A DNA stretch of 64,000 nucleotides from Hyphomicrobiales bacterium (lineage in GTDB: Bacteria; Pseudomonadota; Alphaproteobacteria; Rhizobiales; Beijerinckiaceae): contig JAFAHO010000164.1 in the NCBI GenBank assembly GCA_019237205.1, forward strand, positions 1-64,000, in the 5' to 3' direction. This document shows positions 8,190 to 17,423 of the stretch, in pieces. How positions within the stretch are numbered: the first letter of the stretch is position 1; each line of letters begins with the position of its first letter. A program made the translations under genes and the position numbers. The notes under the pieces were generated by a model, which had not been told where the DNA came from, did not search any database, and was given only the letters and a program-made list of their open reading frames with translations.

Positions 8190-10390
8190 CCGCGATTGCT
8201 TGCGAATGCGATCCGTCCGGCGCTGCGCCGCCGCTCGAACCAGCCGATGATTGAAGCGCGCGTCATGTCGACGAACCGATCCCAAGACGAGGGATTGTGG
8301 ATGATGTCGGCCCGATAGAACGACGGACACAGCGCCGCCGCCTCAGCGACCTCTCCGCAGTTTCCACAACCAACGCAATTCTCGTCGACGGCGGCGACCG
8401 GATCGTCCTTCAACGGGTCGTCCGTATGTTTGACGGACAGAGACGGACAACCGGAGAGGCGGATACAGGCATGATCGCCGGTGCAGACATCTGCATCGAC
8501 GCCGAATTTTTCGCTGACCACACGCTCGCCGTCGCGCATCGCCTTGGCAAGCAGCGGGCGAATACGGCGCTGTTTATTGAGCATGCATTCCGACGACGCG
8601 ACGATGATCTTCGGTCCCGGCGCGTTGGACGTAAGCGCCTCGCGCAGCGTGTCGCGCATTTTGGCGACGTCATAGGTGCGATCGATCTGGCGCACCCATC
8701 TGGCGCCGATACCTCGTACGGCGGCGGCGATACTGTTGTTGGTCTTGCGACGAGGATTGATTGCGCGCGAGGACGGAATGTCCTGGCCCCCTGTCGCGGC
8801 GGAATAGAAATTATCGACGATCAGCGTCAATCCGTCGTGTTTGTTGAAGACCGCGTTGGCGATCGAGGAGGTCAGGCCATTGTGCCAGAAGCCACCATCG
8901 CCGAGGATCGAGATCGAACGCTTGTGCGACTTCACGTTGAACGCCGAAGCCGAAGCCGGCCCAAGGCCATAGCCCATGGTGGTGGCGCCGACGTTGAACG
9001 GGGGCAGGATCGAGAACAGATGGCATCCGATGTCGGCGGAGATATGATGCGGACCGAGCTCTCGTTCGACCAGTTTCAGAGCAGCGAATATCGGACGCTC
9101 GGGACACCCGATGCAAAAACCCGGCGGCCGCGGCGGCACGACCTCAGCGAGCGCTTTGATGCGCGGGTCGGCCAGGACCGGCGACGGGTCGGGACGGGGC
9201 GGTTCGTTGCCGAGCAATTCGCGCGCATGGGCAGCGAGAAACTGACGCACGCCCTTGGTCAGCGCCGGCGCAGTATATTCGCCGCCCAACGGCAGCACGT
9301 CCTTGCCGGAAACCTTGGTCTGCAGATCTCGGCGACGCAGGATCGTGTTGAGATCCCGCTCAATATAATCGGGCGCGCCCTCCTCAATCATCAAGACCGC
9401 GCGTTTGCCGGCGCAGAACGCCACGAGTTCGTCCTCGATCAGGGGATAGGCGACGTTGAGGACATAGAGCGGCAGCGCCGATTCGCCATAACCGTCGGCC
9501 AAGCCGAGATATTGCAACGCGCGCATGGTCGTATTGTACATGCCGCCCAGCATGACGATGCCGACGTCACCATTGGCTGGGCCAAAGATCTCGTTGAGCT
9601 TGCGCGACTTGATGAACTCGATCGCCGCCGGACCTCGTCGCTCCAGCTTCTCCTTTTCGTGCAGGAAAGAAGCGGGCGGCAGAACAATCCGATTGACGTC
9701 ACGCACCGGGTTTTCCAGCGCTTCGCGCAAGGAGAACTTCGGCTTCTCATTGTTCTTGGCGACGAACTGCCCGTGGACATGGCAAGTGCGGATGCGCACT
9801 TCGAGCATCACCGGCGTGTTCGACGCCTCCGAGAGGGCAAAGCCCTCCTCAACCATGCGCACCAGCGTCGGCAGGTTCGGTCGCGGATCGAGCAACCAAA
9901 TTTGCGATTTCAGGGCATAGGCGTGACTACGCTCCTGCATGATGGAGGAACCTTCGCCGTAGTCTTCGCCGATGATGATGAGCGCTCCGCCCGTGACGCC
10001 GCCAGACGAAAGATTGGAGAGCGCGTCCGCGGCGACATTGGTTCCAGCAGTCGATTTCCATGTTACCGCGCCGCGGAGCGGATACAGCACCGACGCCGAA
10101 AGCGTCGCCGCGGCAGTTGCCTCCGAAGCGGATGTTTCGAAATGCACGCCGAGTTCGTCGAGCACATCTTTGGCGTCGGCGAGAACGTCCATAAGATGCG
10201 AGATCGGCGAGCCCTGATAGCCCCCCACGTATGAGACGCCCGATTGCAGCAGCGCCTTGGTTATCGCGAGAATGCCCTCGCCGCGGAACATCTCCCCTGC
10301 GCCGAGCTTCAGGTCCTCGACCTCGCGTGCGAACGAGCGTTCCGCCACTTGGGCCTCCGTTCGCGCCGCCAGGGAAGCGGCGCGCTCCAT
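8186..10390 (-). CDS. iorA: Indolepyruvate/2-oxoacid:ferredoxin oxidoreductase alpha subunit (TPP enzyme with C-terminal 2[4Fe-4S] motifs)
   Basis: 734 aa; VSYVGGYQGSPISHLMDVLADA, RPPGFCIGCPERPIFAAL, ISILGDGGFWHNGL, C-terminal CTGDHACIRLSGCPSL and CVGCGNCGEVAEAAALCP. Confidence 0.92.
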   Translation of the reverse strand: MERAASLAARTEAQVAERSFAREVEDLKLGAGEMFRGEGILAITKALLQSGVSYVGGYQGSPISHLMDVLADAKDVLDELGVHFETSASEATAAATLSASVLYPLRGAVTWKSTAGTNVAADALSNLSSGGVTGGALIIIGEDYGEGSSIMQERSHAYALKSQIWLLDPRPNLPTLVRMVEEGFALSEASNTPVMLEVRIRTCHVHGQFVAKNNEKPKFSLREALENPVRDVNRIVLPPASFLHEKEKLERRGPAAIEFIKSRKLNEIFGPANGDVGIVMLGGMYNTTMRALQYLGLADGYGESALPLYVLNVAYPLIEDELVAFCAGKRAVLMIEEGAPDYIERDLNTILRRRDLQTKVSGKDVLPLGGEYTAPALTKGVRQFLAAHARELLGNEPPRPDPSPVLADPRIKALAEVVPPRPPGFCIGCPERPIFAALKLVERELGPHHISADIGCHLFSILPPFNVGATTMGYGLGPASASAFNVKSHKRSISILGDGGFWHNGLTSSIANAVFNKHDGLTLIVDNFYSAATGGQDIPSSRAINPRRKTNNSIAAAVRGIGARWVRQIDRTYDVAKMRDTLREALTSNAPGPKIIVASSECMLNKQRRIRPLLAKAMRDGERVVSEKFGVDADVCTGDHACIRLSGCPSLSVKHTDDPLKDDPVAAVDENCVGCGNCGEVAEAAALCPSFYRADIIHNPSSWDRFVDMTRASIIGWFERRRSAGRIAFASNRG

Positions 10391-10401
10391 TCATGTGCAA
10401 G

Positions 10402-10431
10402 AGCATATTTTTATCGTCGGTTCGTTGTCAA
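10402..10431 (-). promoter_or_regulatory. Putative sigma70-type promoter for the iorA/iorB pair
   Basis: Reverse strand TTGACA (10426-10431), 18 nt spacer, TATGCT (10402-10407); very short leader to the annotated ATG at 10390. Confidence 0.35.
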
Positions 10432-10507
10432 TGCGCGAATGGCGGATCTTCAAATACTGTCGCCGAGCGCCCAAGAATCGCGGGCTCCTTTCTGCGACGT
10501 CAGCTAC

Positions 10508-10551
10508 TTGACACACGGTGCGCTGTAGGAATTATATATGAACATGCATGT
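10508..10551 (+). promoter_or_regulatory. Putative promoter/operator upstream of ABC transporter operon
   Basis: TTGACA at 10508-10513, TATATA at 10533-10538 (19 nt spacer), followed by the palindrome ACATGCATGT (10542-10551). Confidence 0.4.
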
Positions 10552-10707
10552 AATAACGCGCGGGGTCATCCGCGGGACGCGCGACGAGGCGGCAGGGCGA
10601 ACCTGTGATCAGAGGAAGCCCGCTCGAGGAGGAATTCGCCCTTTGCCGCCTCGTCTCGGCGTCGCCGGCCACGATGGCGCTTGAAGACGGAAAAGTAGGA
10701 GGAAAGC

Positions 10708-12246
10708 ATGGTTAATCTGAATCGACGGCAAACCCTCGCCTTGGGCGGCGCGACGTTCCTATCCGAACTTTTGCTCGGCGGCGCCATTGCTTCGGCGCAA
10801 GCGAGCGACACGTTGACGATCGCTTACAACGTCAATCTTCCGTCGTTCGATCCGACCGTTGGACCTTCGGCCGTCAATCCAACCATTCAAGCGATCTATC
10901 GCGCGATCTACGATCAGTATGTAGGCCAGAACCCGGATCTCTCCTTTGCGCCCGGGTTGCTGACCAAATGGGGCTGGAACGACGACAAGACCAAGGCCTG
11001 GATGGACGTGCGCGAAGGCGTCGTCTGGCACGACGGTTCGCCGCTTACGCCTGCTGACGTCGTTTGGTCGCTCGAGCGCGCGGGCGACCCGAAGACCGGC
11101 AATCCGATTCAATTCGTCTGGGGCGGTCTCGGCAACTATCAGATCGACGGCAATCGCGTCACCGCCGACGTAAAGCAGTTCGACCCCACACTCTTCAAGT
11201 GGATGGCGTTCCTGACCGGCTACATTTTGCCGAAGGCCTATTATGAGAAGGTGGGCGCGGAAGGGTTCGAGAAAAAGCCTGTCGGCGCCGGCCCCTACAT
11301 GGTGGACGAGTATCAGGGCAATGCGTTCCTCCGTCTGAAACGAAACGAGAAGTATTGGGGTCCCAAGGGCGCGTTCGACACAGTGATATTCAAGTTCGTT
11401 CCTGACGGAACCAGCCGTGTGGCCGAAATCGAAAGCGGCTCCGCCGACGTGACGCTCGAGATCCCATATGAGGAGTACGATCGCCTTAGAGTGAAGCCCG
11501 GCCTGGCGGGCGTATGCGAGCCGGTGTCGGACATCGGCATGATCTTCATCACCAATGTCGAAAAAGAAATGCTCGACGAGAACGTGCGCCACGCGGCGAT
11601 CCAGGCAATCGACAAGGACCTCATCGCCAAGAAACTGCTGCGTGGCTACGCGACGCCTATCGCTACCTTGGAAGCGCCGGGCTACGAGGCGTTCGATCCC
11701 TCGATCAAGGTCCCTTATGACCCAGAACTGGCGAAGGCGCTCCTCGCCAAGAGCGGCTACTCGCCGGAAAAGCCGGTCAGGTTCAAGATCCAGACGACGC
11801 GCGGCTTCAAGCCGAAAGATTACGAAATGATCCAGGCGATTGTCGGGATGTGGCGCAAGGTCGGCATCGACGCCGAGATCGAGGTTTACGAGATCGCCAA
11901 GCACTACGAGCTGCGCGCCGGCCACAAGCTCGATCCGATGGCCTTCTACAATTGGGGTAATGCGATCGGCGACCCATCCACCTCGACGGGTTTTGCGATG
12001 TTCTCGCCTTCGCCGCATTCGGCCTGGAAGTCGAAAGATCTCGACGACATGATCGGCCCGTTGTGGGGCGAGAAGGACGAAGCAAAGCGTATCGCGGGCT
12101 GGAAGGCCGTCGACAAATATATCGCCGAAAAAGGCTATGTGATCCCGCTCGTGCAATACTCGCAGCCCATCGTCTACAAGGCATCGCTAAAGGTGACCCC
12201 CAATGCGACGGGCGCGCTGCAGCCGACCCTGGTGGCCAAGGCCTGA
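10708..12246 (+). CDS. ABC transporter substrate-binding protein, family 5 (dipeptide/oligopeptide type)
   Basis: 512 aa; N-terminal signal with NRRQTLALGG; DTLTIAYNVNLPSFDPTVG, WHDGSPLTPADVVWSLERA. Confidence 0.92.
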   Translation: MVNLNRRQTLALGGATFLSELLLGGAIASAQASDTLTIAYNVNLPSFDPTVGPSAVNPTIQAIYRAIYDQYVGQNPDLSFAPGLLTKWGWNDDKTKAWMDVREGVVWHDGSPLTPADVVWSLERAGDPKTGNPIQFVWGGLGNYQIDGNRVTADVKQFDPTLFKWMAFLTGYILPKAYYEKVGAEGFEKKPVGAGPYMVDEYQGNAFLRLKRNEKYWGPKGAFDTVIFKFVPDGTSRVAEIESGSADVTLEIPYEEYDRLRVKPGLAGVCEPVSDIGMIFITNVEKEMLDENVRHAAIQAIDKDLIAKKLLRGYATPIATLEAPGYEAFDPSIKVPYDPELAKALLAKSGYSPEKPVRFKIQTTRGFKPKDYEMIQAIVGMWRKVGIDAEIEVYEIAKHYELRAGHKLDPMAFYNWGNAIGDPSTSTGFAMFSPSPHSAWKSKDLDDMIGPLWGEKDEAKRIAGWKAVDKYIAEKGYVIPLVQYSQPIVYKASLKVTPNATGALQPTLVAKA

Positions 12247-12315
12247 GTCGAGAGAGGGCGCCGACAAACATCGTTCGTCCGCGTCCTCTTTTGTCCCCGC
12301 GTCGAACGCGGTTCT

Positions 12316-13320
12316 ATGACCGCGGTCGCCGCCCAGCGCCTGATCATGGCCGCGGTCACCTTGCTGGGCGTGGCGATCATCGTCTTTGTGCTGCTGCGGG
12401 TCGTGCCCGGCGACCCCATCGCGATGATGATCTCGCCCGGCGCGACGCCCGCCGACATCGCGGCGCTACGCGCGCATTACGGACTCGATACGAGCCTGCC
12501 CGCGCAGTTTTTCGTCTGGCTGAAGGACATACTGCACGGCGATTTCGGCACGTCCATTTCCCTTCATCGCAATGTGCTCGGGATCATGGCTGAACGATTG
12601 CCTGCGACTCTTGAACTCGCCTTCGCCTCATTAGTTTTTGCTGCGCTGCTCGGGGGGGCGGTCGCGGTTTTTGGAACGCTGGTGAGCGATTGGACCGCCG
12701 CGCCGCTAATCGACACGGTCAACGGCCTGTTTCTCGCGGTGCCGGATTTTATCTGGGCGTTCGCGCTGGTGCTTCTGTTCGGCGTGTTCCTTCCCGTGCT
12801 GCCCCTGTCAGGCCGAATCGATCCTGGCCTCGACGAGCGCTTTGTCACGCCATTCTATCTGCTCGAGAGCCTCGCCACGTTGCGCTTTGCCGCCGCCGCC
12901 GATGTGTTGCGGCATATGGTGATGCCAATGCTTGCGCTCGGCCTGCCGCTCGCCTCGATCATCACCCGCGTCCTCAAGGAATCCTTGCGAGAGGCGATGG
13001 TGCAGGATTACGTCCTGCTCGCGCGGCTGAAGGGCCTGTCACGATTGCGGCTCGTGCTGCAGGAGGCCCTCCGGAACGCGGTCGCGCCGACCCTTGCTCT
13101 GACCGGCGTGCAGTTCACCTTCCTGATCGGCGGCACGGTCATCGTCGAGCGCATCTTTGCCTATCCTGGCATCGGAAACATGGCGGTCGATGCGGTGATC
13201 AATCGTGACCTGCCGCTGATCCAGGGACTGACGCTGGTGTTCGGCGCTTTGTTCGTTGTTGTGAACATGATTGTCGATCTTCTTGTCGTGGCGACCAACC
13301 CGAGACTGCGCAATGGATGA
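12316..13320 (+). CDS. ABC transporter permease (DppB type)
   Basis: QRLIMAAVTLLGVAIIVFVLLRVVPGDPIAMM; AREAMVQDYVLLARLKGLSRLRLVLQEALRNAVAPT EAA-loop region. Confidence 0.92.
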   Translation: MTAVAAQRLIMAAVTLLGVAIIVFVLLRVVPGDPIAMMISPGATPADIAALRAHYGLDTSLPAQFFVWLKDILHGDFGTSISLHRNVLGIMAERLPATLELAFASLVFAALLGGAVAVFGTLVSDWTAAPLIDTVNGLFLAVPDFIWAFALVLLFGVFLPVLPLSGRIDPGLDERFVTPFYLLESLATLRFAAAADVLRHMVMPMLALGLPLASIITRVLKESLREAMVQDYVLLARLKGLSRLRLVLQEALRNAVAPTLALTGVQFTFLIGGTVIVERIFAYPGIGNMAVDAVINRDLPLIQGLTLVFGALFVVVNMIVDLLVVATNPRLRNG

Positions 13321-14212
13321 CGCTCGGGGCGGCTGGCCGATGAGCGAGGTTGCTCCGCACTGGATCAGCGAGAGCCTGCGCGCCTGCATCCGTGACCCCA
13401 AGGTCGCTGCCGGCGGCGGCTTCATCCTGTTCCTCCTCATACTCGCCCTCGGCGCGCCTGACTTCGCGCCAAAGGATCCGCTTGAACAGGACCTGATCCT
13501 GGGGGTGACGCCGCCGCCCGGCTTTGCCGGAGCGGAGCCCGGTTACCTCCTCGGCACCGACGATCTCGGCCGTGACGTCCTCTCGCGTCTGATCTGGGGT
13601 TCGCGGGTGGCGCTTACGGTCGCCTTCGTCGCTGCAACCCTCGCGGCGGCTCTGGGGGCCACGCTGGGCCTGCTCGCAGGTTGGTATCGCGGCTGGGTGG
13701 ACGCCACGATCTCGCGTCTTGTCGAAATCTGGATGGCGTTCCCGCCGGTGCTCTTGTCGATCCTGCTCGTCGCGGTGGTAGGCCCAGGCGTTGGATCGGT
13801 CATCGGGGCTATCGCGATCATTGATTGGACGCGGTTCTGTCGCGTCATACGCGCGGAGACGATGGGTCAGGCGAAGACCGACTATGTCACGGCCGCGCGC
13901 GCGATCGGTTTCTCGCCTATGCGGATTCTGGTCCGCGAGATTCTGCCTAACGTGATGCCGGTTCTAATCGCGCTGATCAGTCTGGAGATGGGCATCGCCG
14001 TGATCGTCGAGGCGATCCTCTCATTCGTCGGGCTCTCCGTGTCTTCCGACGTGCCGACCTGGGGCGGCATGATCGCTCAGGGGCGGCAGATTCTGCATCA
14101 GGGCTGGTGGGTGCTCGCTGCGCCGCTCGTTGCGCTGTTTCTCACCGTGCTCGCATTCAACCTGCTCGGCGAGGGCCTGCGCCGTTCGCTTGATCCGGTC
14201 ATGCGCCGATGA
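13316..14212 (+). CDS. ABC transporter permease (DppC type)
   Basis: LGTDDLGRDVLSRLIWGSRVAL and DYVTAARAIGFSPMRILVREILPNVMPV; start set at MDDARGG (13316), ATGA overlap with upstream gene. Confidence 0.92.
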   Translation, partial: DDARGGWPMSEVAPHWISESLRACIRDPKVAAGGGFILFLLILALGAPDFAPKDPLEQDLILGVTPPPGFAGAEPGYLLGTDDLGRDVLSRLIWGSRVALTVAFVAATLAAALGATLGLLAGWYRGWVDATISRLVEIWMAFPPVLLSILLVAVVGPGVGSVIGAIAIIDWTRFCRVIRAETMGQAKTDYVTAARAIGFSPMRILVREILPNVMPVLIALISLEMGIAVIVEAILSFVGLSVSSDVPTWGGMIAQGRQILHQGWWVLAAPLVALFLTVLAFNLLGEGLRRSLDPVMRR

Positions 14213-15078
14213 GCCCGCCGGTTCTTGCCCTCTCGAACTTGAGCGCGATCTCTGACCGCGATCGCGCACCGATTCTGCGCAATGTCTCGCTGGAAGTCGC
14301 CCGCGGCGAAACGTGCGGTCTTGTCGGGGAGAGCGGCGCCGGCAAGTCGACCATCGCGAAGGCGATTCTCGGCATTCTGCCGCGCACCATCCGCGTGACA
14401 GGCGGCGAGGTGAAGTTCGAGGGCGCGGATCTCCTGAAAATCGAGATTGGCCCGCTGCGCCGGCTGATCGGCGAGTGCATCGCGCTGATCCCGCAAGACC
14501 CGATGACCGCGCTCAATCCCGCGCGCCGGATCGAAGCGCAATTGACGGACGGCCCGCGGCTCTGGCGCGGTCTCGACGCGACGGCGGCGCGCGCGCTCGC
14601 GCTCAGACTGCTGGACGAAGTCCATATTCGCGACCCCGACCGCGTGCTGCGCAGCTTTCCGCATGAGCTCTCCGGCGGCATGCGACAGCGCGTGCTGATC
14701 GCCGCCGCCTTCGCGCTCGAACCACGATTGATTGTGGCGGACGAACCTACCACCGCGCTCGACGTGACGGTGCAGAAGCAAATCCTGCGGCTGATCCGTA
14801 ATATGCAAAGCGCCCATGGCACTTCGGTGGTCTTCGTCACGCATGATCTCGGAGTCGTCGCGCAGATCTGCGACCATGTCACGCTGCTGTTTGCCGGACG
14901 GGTAATCGAGGCCGGCTCCGCCTCCCGGCTGCTGGACAGGCCCGCGCATCCGTATACGCGCGCACTCTTGGAAGCTTGCCCGCGTTATGATCGGCCGGAC
15001 GCCGGCCTGCGCCCGATTCCTGAAAGCGTGATCGCCGATTTGTACGCGGAACTCGGCCAGAGCGGCGCGACGCCATGA
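14209..15078 (+). CDS. ABC transporter ATP-binding protein (DppD type)
   Basis: Walker A GESGAGKST, signature LSGGMRQR, Walker B LIVADEPTTALD. Confidence 0.93.
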   Translation: MSPPVLALSNLSAISDRDRAPILRNVSLEVARGETCGLVGESGAGKSTIAKAILGILPRTIRVTGGEVKFEGADLLKIEIGPLRRLIGECIALIPQDPMTALNPARRIEAQLTDGPRLWRGLDATAARALALRLLDEVHIRDPDRVLRSFPHELSGGMRQRVLIAAAFALEPRLIVADEPTTALDVTVQKQILRLIRNMQSAHGTSVVFVTHDLGVVAQICDHVTLLFAGRVIEAGSASRLLDRPAHPYTRALLEACPRYDRPDAGLRPIPESVIADLYAELGQSGATP

Positions 15079-15932
15079 GCGACGACCTTTTGATCGCGCG
15101 AGACGTCGAAGTCGCTTTCGGCGCCGGCACGAGTCTGTTCGGCCTCGCGAAGTCCCGCGTGAAGGTGCTGCACCGCGTCACGATCCGCATTGGCCGCGGT
15201 GAGACCGTCGGTATCGTCGGCGAAAGCGGTTCCGGCAAGACGACCTTAGGGCGAGCGCTGTTGCGCTTGATCGACGTCGCGTCGGGGACGATTCAGTTCG
15301 ACGGTGTGGATATCACAAGGTTGCCCGAGGCTGCGATGCGCCCAATCCGGCGCCGCATGCAACTCATCTTCCAGGATCCGATGGCTTCTCTCAATCCACG
15401 CCATACGATCCGACGCATTGTTCTGGAGCCAATGCGGTTCCACCGCGTCGCGGCCAGCGAAGCCGACGCCGAGGAGCGGGCGCGGAAGATCTTCGCCCGG
15501 TTCAACCTTCCATCCGCTTGCCTCGAGCGCTACCCGCACGAGCTTTCCGGCGGGCAGCGGCAACGTGTGGGCATCGCACGCGTCGCGTTGCTCGCGCCCG
15601 ATTTCGTGCTCGCGGACGAGATCGTCTCCGGGCTCGACGTCTCCACGCAAGCCCAGGTCTTGAACCTGCTGAAAGAGCTCTCGCGCGGCCTCGGCCTTTC
15701 CATGGCCTTCATTAGCCACGACCTCTCTGTCATCCGTGCGGTGTGCGACCGCGTCTATGTCCTGCGGAGCGGGCGGATTGTTGAGGAAGGGTTCTGCGAC
15801 CATGTCTTTGCGGCGCCGAGGGATGGGTATACGCGCGCCCTTCTGGACGCGATTCCCTTGCCGAGAATCGATCCTGATTGGCTCGGCCGGACAAGCGGCG
15901 TAGAGGCTGTCGGGGAGAAGTACACGAAATAG
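15075..15932 (+). CDS. ABC transporter ATP-binding protein (DppF type)
   Basis: GESGSGKTTLGR, LSGGQRQRVGIARVAL, VLADEIVSGLD. Confidence 0.93.
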   Translation: MSDDLLIARDVEVAFGAGTSLFGLAKSRVKVLHRVTIRIGRGETVGIVGESGSGKTTLGRALLRLIDVASGTIQFDGVDITRLPEAAMRPIRRRMQLIFQDPMASLNPRHTIRRIVLEPMRFHRVAASEADAEERARKIFARFNLPSACLERYPHELSGGQRQRVGIARVALLAPDFVLADEIVSGLDVSTQAQVLNLLKELSRGLGLSMAFISHDLSVIRAVCDRVYVLRSGRIVEEGFCDHVFAAPRDGYTRALLDAIPLPRIDPDWLGRTSGVEAVGEKYTK

Positions 15933-16115
15933 CTGGCGGCCGGCTAACATTGCATCAGCAGAATGAGTGACAAAGACAGGCGTTGTTTGGACCCTTCCAC
16001 GGCGGGGCGCGCGCTGCTAACGTCATGCCAAAACCAGTCATCTGGACCGACAAGCCCGGGTGTAGGGCTGGCGAGCCCCGCCCCCGGCGGTCCGCGCCGC
16101 CTGAGGAGGAGCTCC

Positions 16116-17423
16116 ATGGGGGCGGCCGATCATATCGAGCCGATCGAAAAGGCCAGCATCGATGAGATCCGCGCCCTTCAACTCGTGCGCCTGAAGGATG
16201 CGCTCAGCCGCGCCTATGAGCGCGTCCCGCCCTATAAGCGGAAGTTCGACGCCGCCGGAGTTCATCCGGACGATTTGCGGCGGCTCGAGGACATCGTCAA
16301 ATTCCCGTTCACGACCAAAGACGACCTGCGCGCAAATTATCCGTTCGGCATGTTCGCCGCGCCGATGCAGGAGATCGTTCGAATCCATGCTTCGAGCGGC
16401 ACGACGGGCAAGCCCACCGTTGTCGGCTACACGAAAAAGGACATCGAGACCTGGGCCGGGCTGATGGCGCGTTCGATCCGCGCAGCCGGCGGAACCTCGA
16501 GGGACAAGATTCATGTCGCCTACGGTTATGGATTGTTTACCGGCGGCCTCGGCGCGCATTATGGCGGCGAGTTCCTGGGTGCGGCCGTCATACCGGTCGG
16601 CGGCGGCTTCACCGAGCGGCAGGTGCAGCTTATCAATGACTTCAAGCCGGACATCGTGATGGCGACGCCTTCCTACATGCTGGCGATCGTTGACGAATTC
16701 GGCCGCCAAGGGCTTGACGCCGCCAACAGCAGTCTGCGCGTCGGCATATTCGGCGCCGAGCCGTGGTCCGAGGGAATGCGGACTGAAATCGAGCGGCAGA
16801 TGAGAATCGACGCGCTCGACCTTTACGGACTCTCGGAAGTGATCGGACCCGGCGTCGCCCAGGAGTGCATCGAGTCGAAGGACGGTCCGACGCTCTGGGA
16901 GGACCACTTCTATCCCGAGATCATCGATCCGCAGTCGGGCGCCCCGCTCGCCGAAGGCGAGGCCGGCGAACTGGTCGTCACCACTCTGACAAAGGAAGGA
17001 ATGCCGGCCATCCGCTACCGCACCCGCGATCTTACCGCCCTGCTGCCCGGAACGGCGCGTTCGATGCGACGGATCGAGCGGGTAAGAGGCCGCAGCGATG
17101 ACATGCTGATCATTCGCGGCGTCAATGTGTTTCCGTCTCAGATCGAGGCGGTCCTCGCCAGGGACGTGCGATTGTCGCCCCACTATGTACTCGAGCTTCG
17201 CCGGCCCGAGCGGCTAGACGAGCTCGACGTCGTGGTTGAGCTTCGCGCCGCCTTTGCCGGCAAGTTGAGCGGCGCTGAAATCGACGAGGCGGGACACAAC
17301 GCCGAACATCTCATCAAGTCCTATGTCGGCGTGACGGCCAAAGCGCGAATCGTGCCGCCAGGAACGATCGAGCGTTCGCAAGGCAAGGCCAGGCGCGTCA
17401 TCGATTTCAGAGCCAAGACGTGA
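16116..17423 (+). CDS. paaK: Phenylacetate-CoA ligase-like arylacetate:CoA ligase
   Basis: VPPYKRKFDAAGVHPDDLRRLEDIVKFPFTTKDDLRANYPFGMFA, ASSGTTGKPTVVGYT, LYGLSEVIGPGVAQEC; ATG at 16116 preceded by GGAGGAG. Confidence 0.9.
   Translation: MGAADHIEPIEKASIDEIRALQLVRLKDALSRAYERVPPYKRKFDAAGVHPDDLRRLEDIVKFPFTTKDDLRANYPFGMFAAPMQEIVRIHASSGTTGKPTVVGYTKKDIETWAGLMARSIRAAGGTSRDKIHVAYGYGLFTGGLGAHYGGEFLGAAVIPVGGGFTERQVQLINDFKPDIVMATPSYMLAIVDEFGRQGLDAANSSLRVGIFGAEPWSEGMRTEIERQMRIDALDLYGLSEVIGPGVAQECIESKDGPTLWEDHFYPEIIDPQSGAPLAEGEAGELVVTTLTKEGMPAIRYRTRDLTALLPGTARSMRRIERVRGRSDDMLIIRGVNVFPSQIEAVLARDVRLSPHYVLELRRPERLDELDVVVELRAAFAGKLSGAEIDEAGHNAEHLIKSYVGVTAKARIVPPGTIERSQGKARRVIDFRAKT

Noticed and set aside
8297-10234. 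645-aa + strand ORF
   Set aside because: Antisense to iorA, which has full TPP and Fe-S motifs; no recognisable domain
10759-12156. 465-aa - strand ORF
   Set aside because: Antisense to a clear substrate-binding protein; no domain motifs
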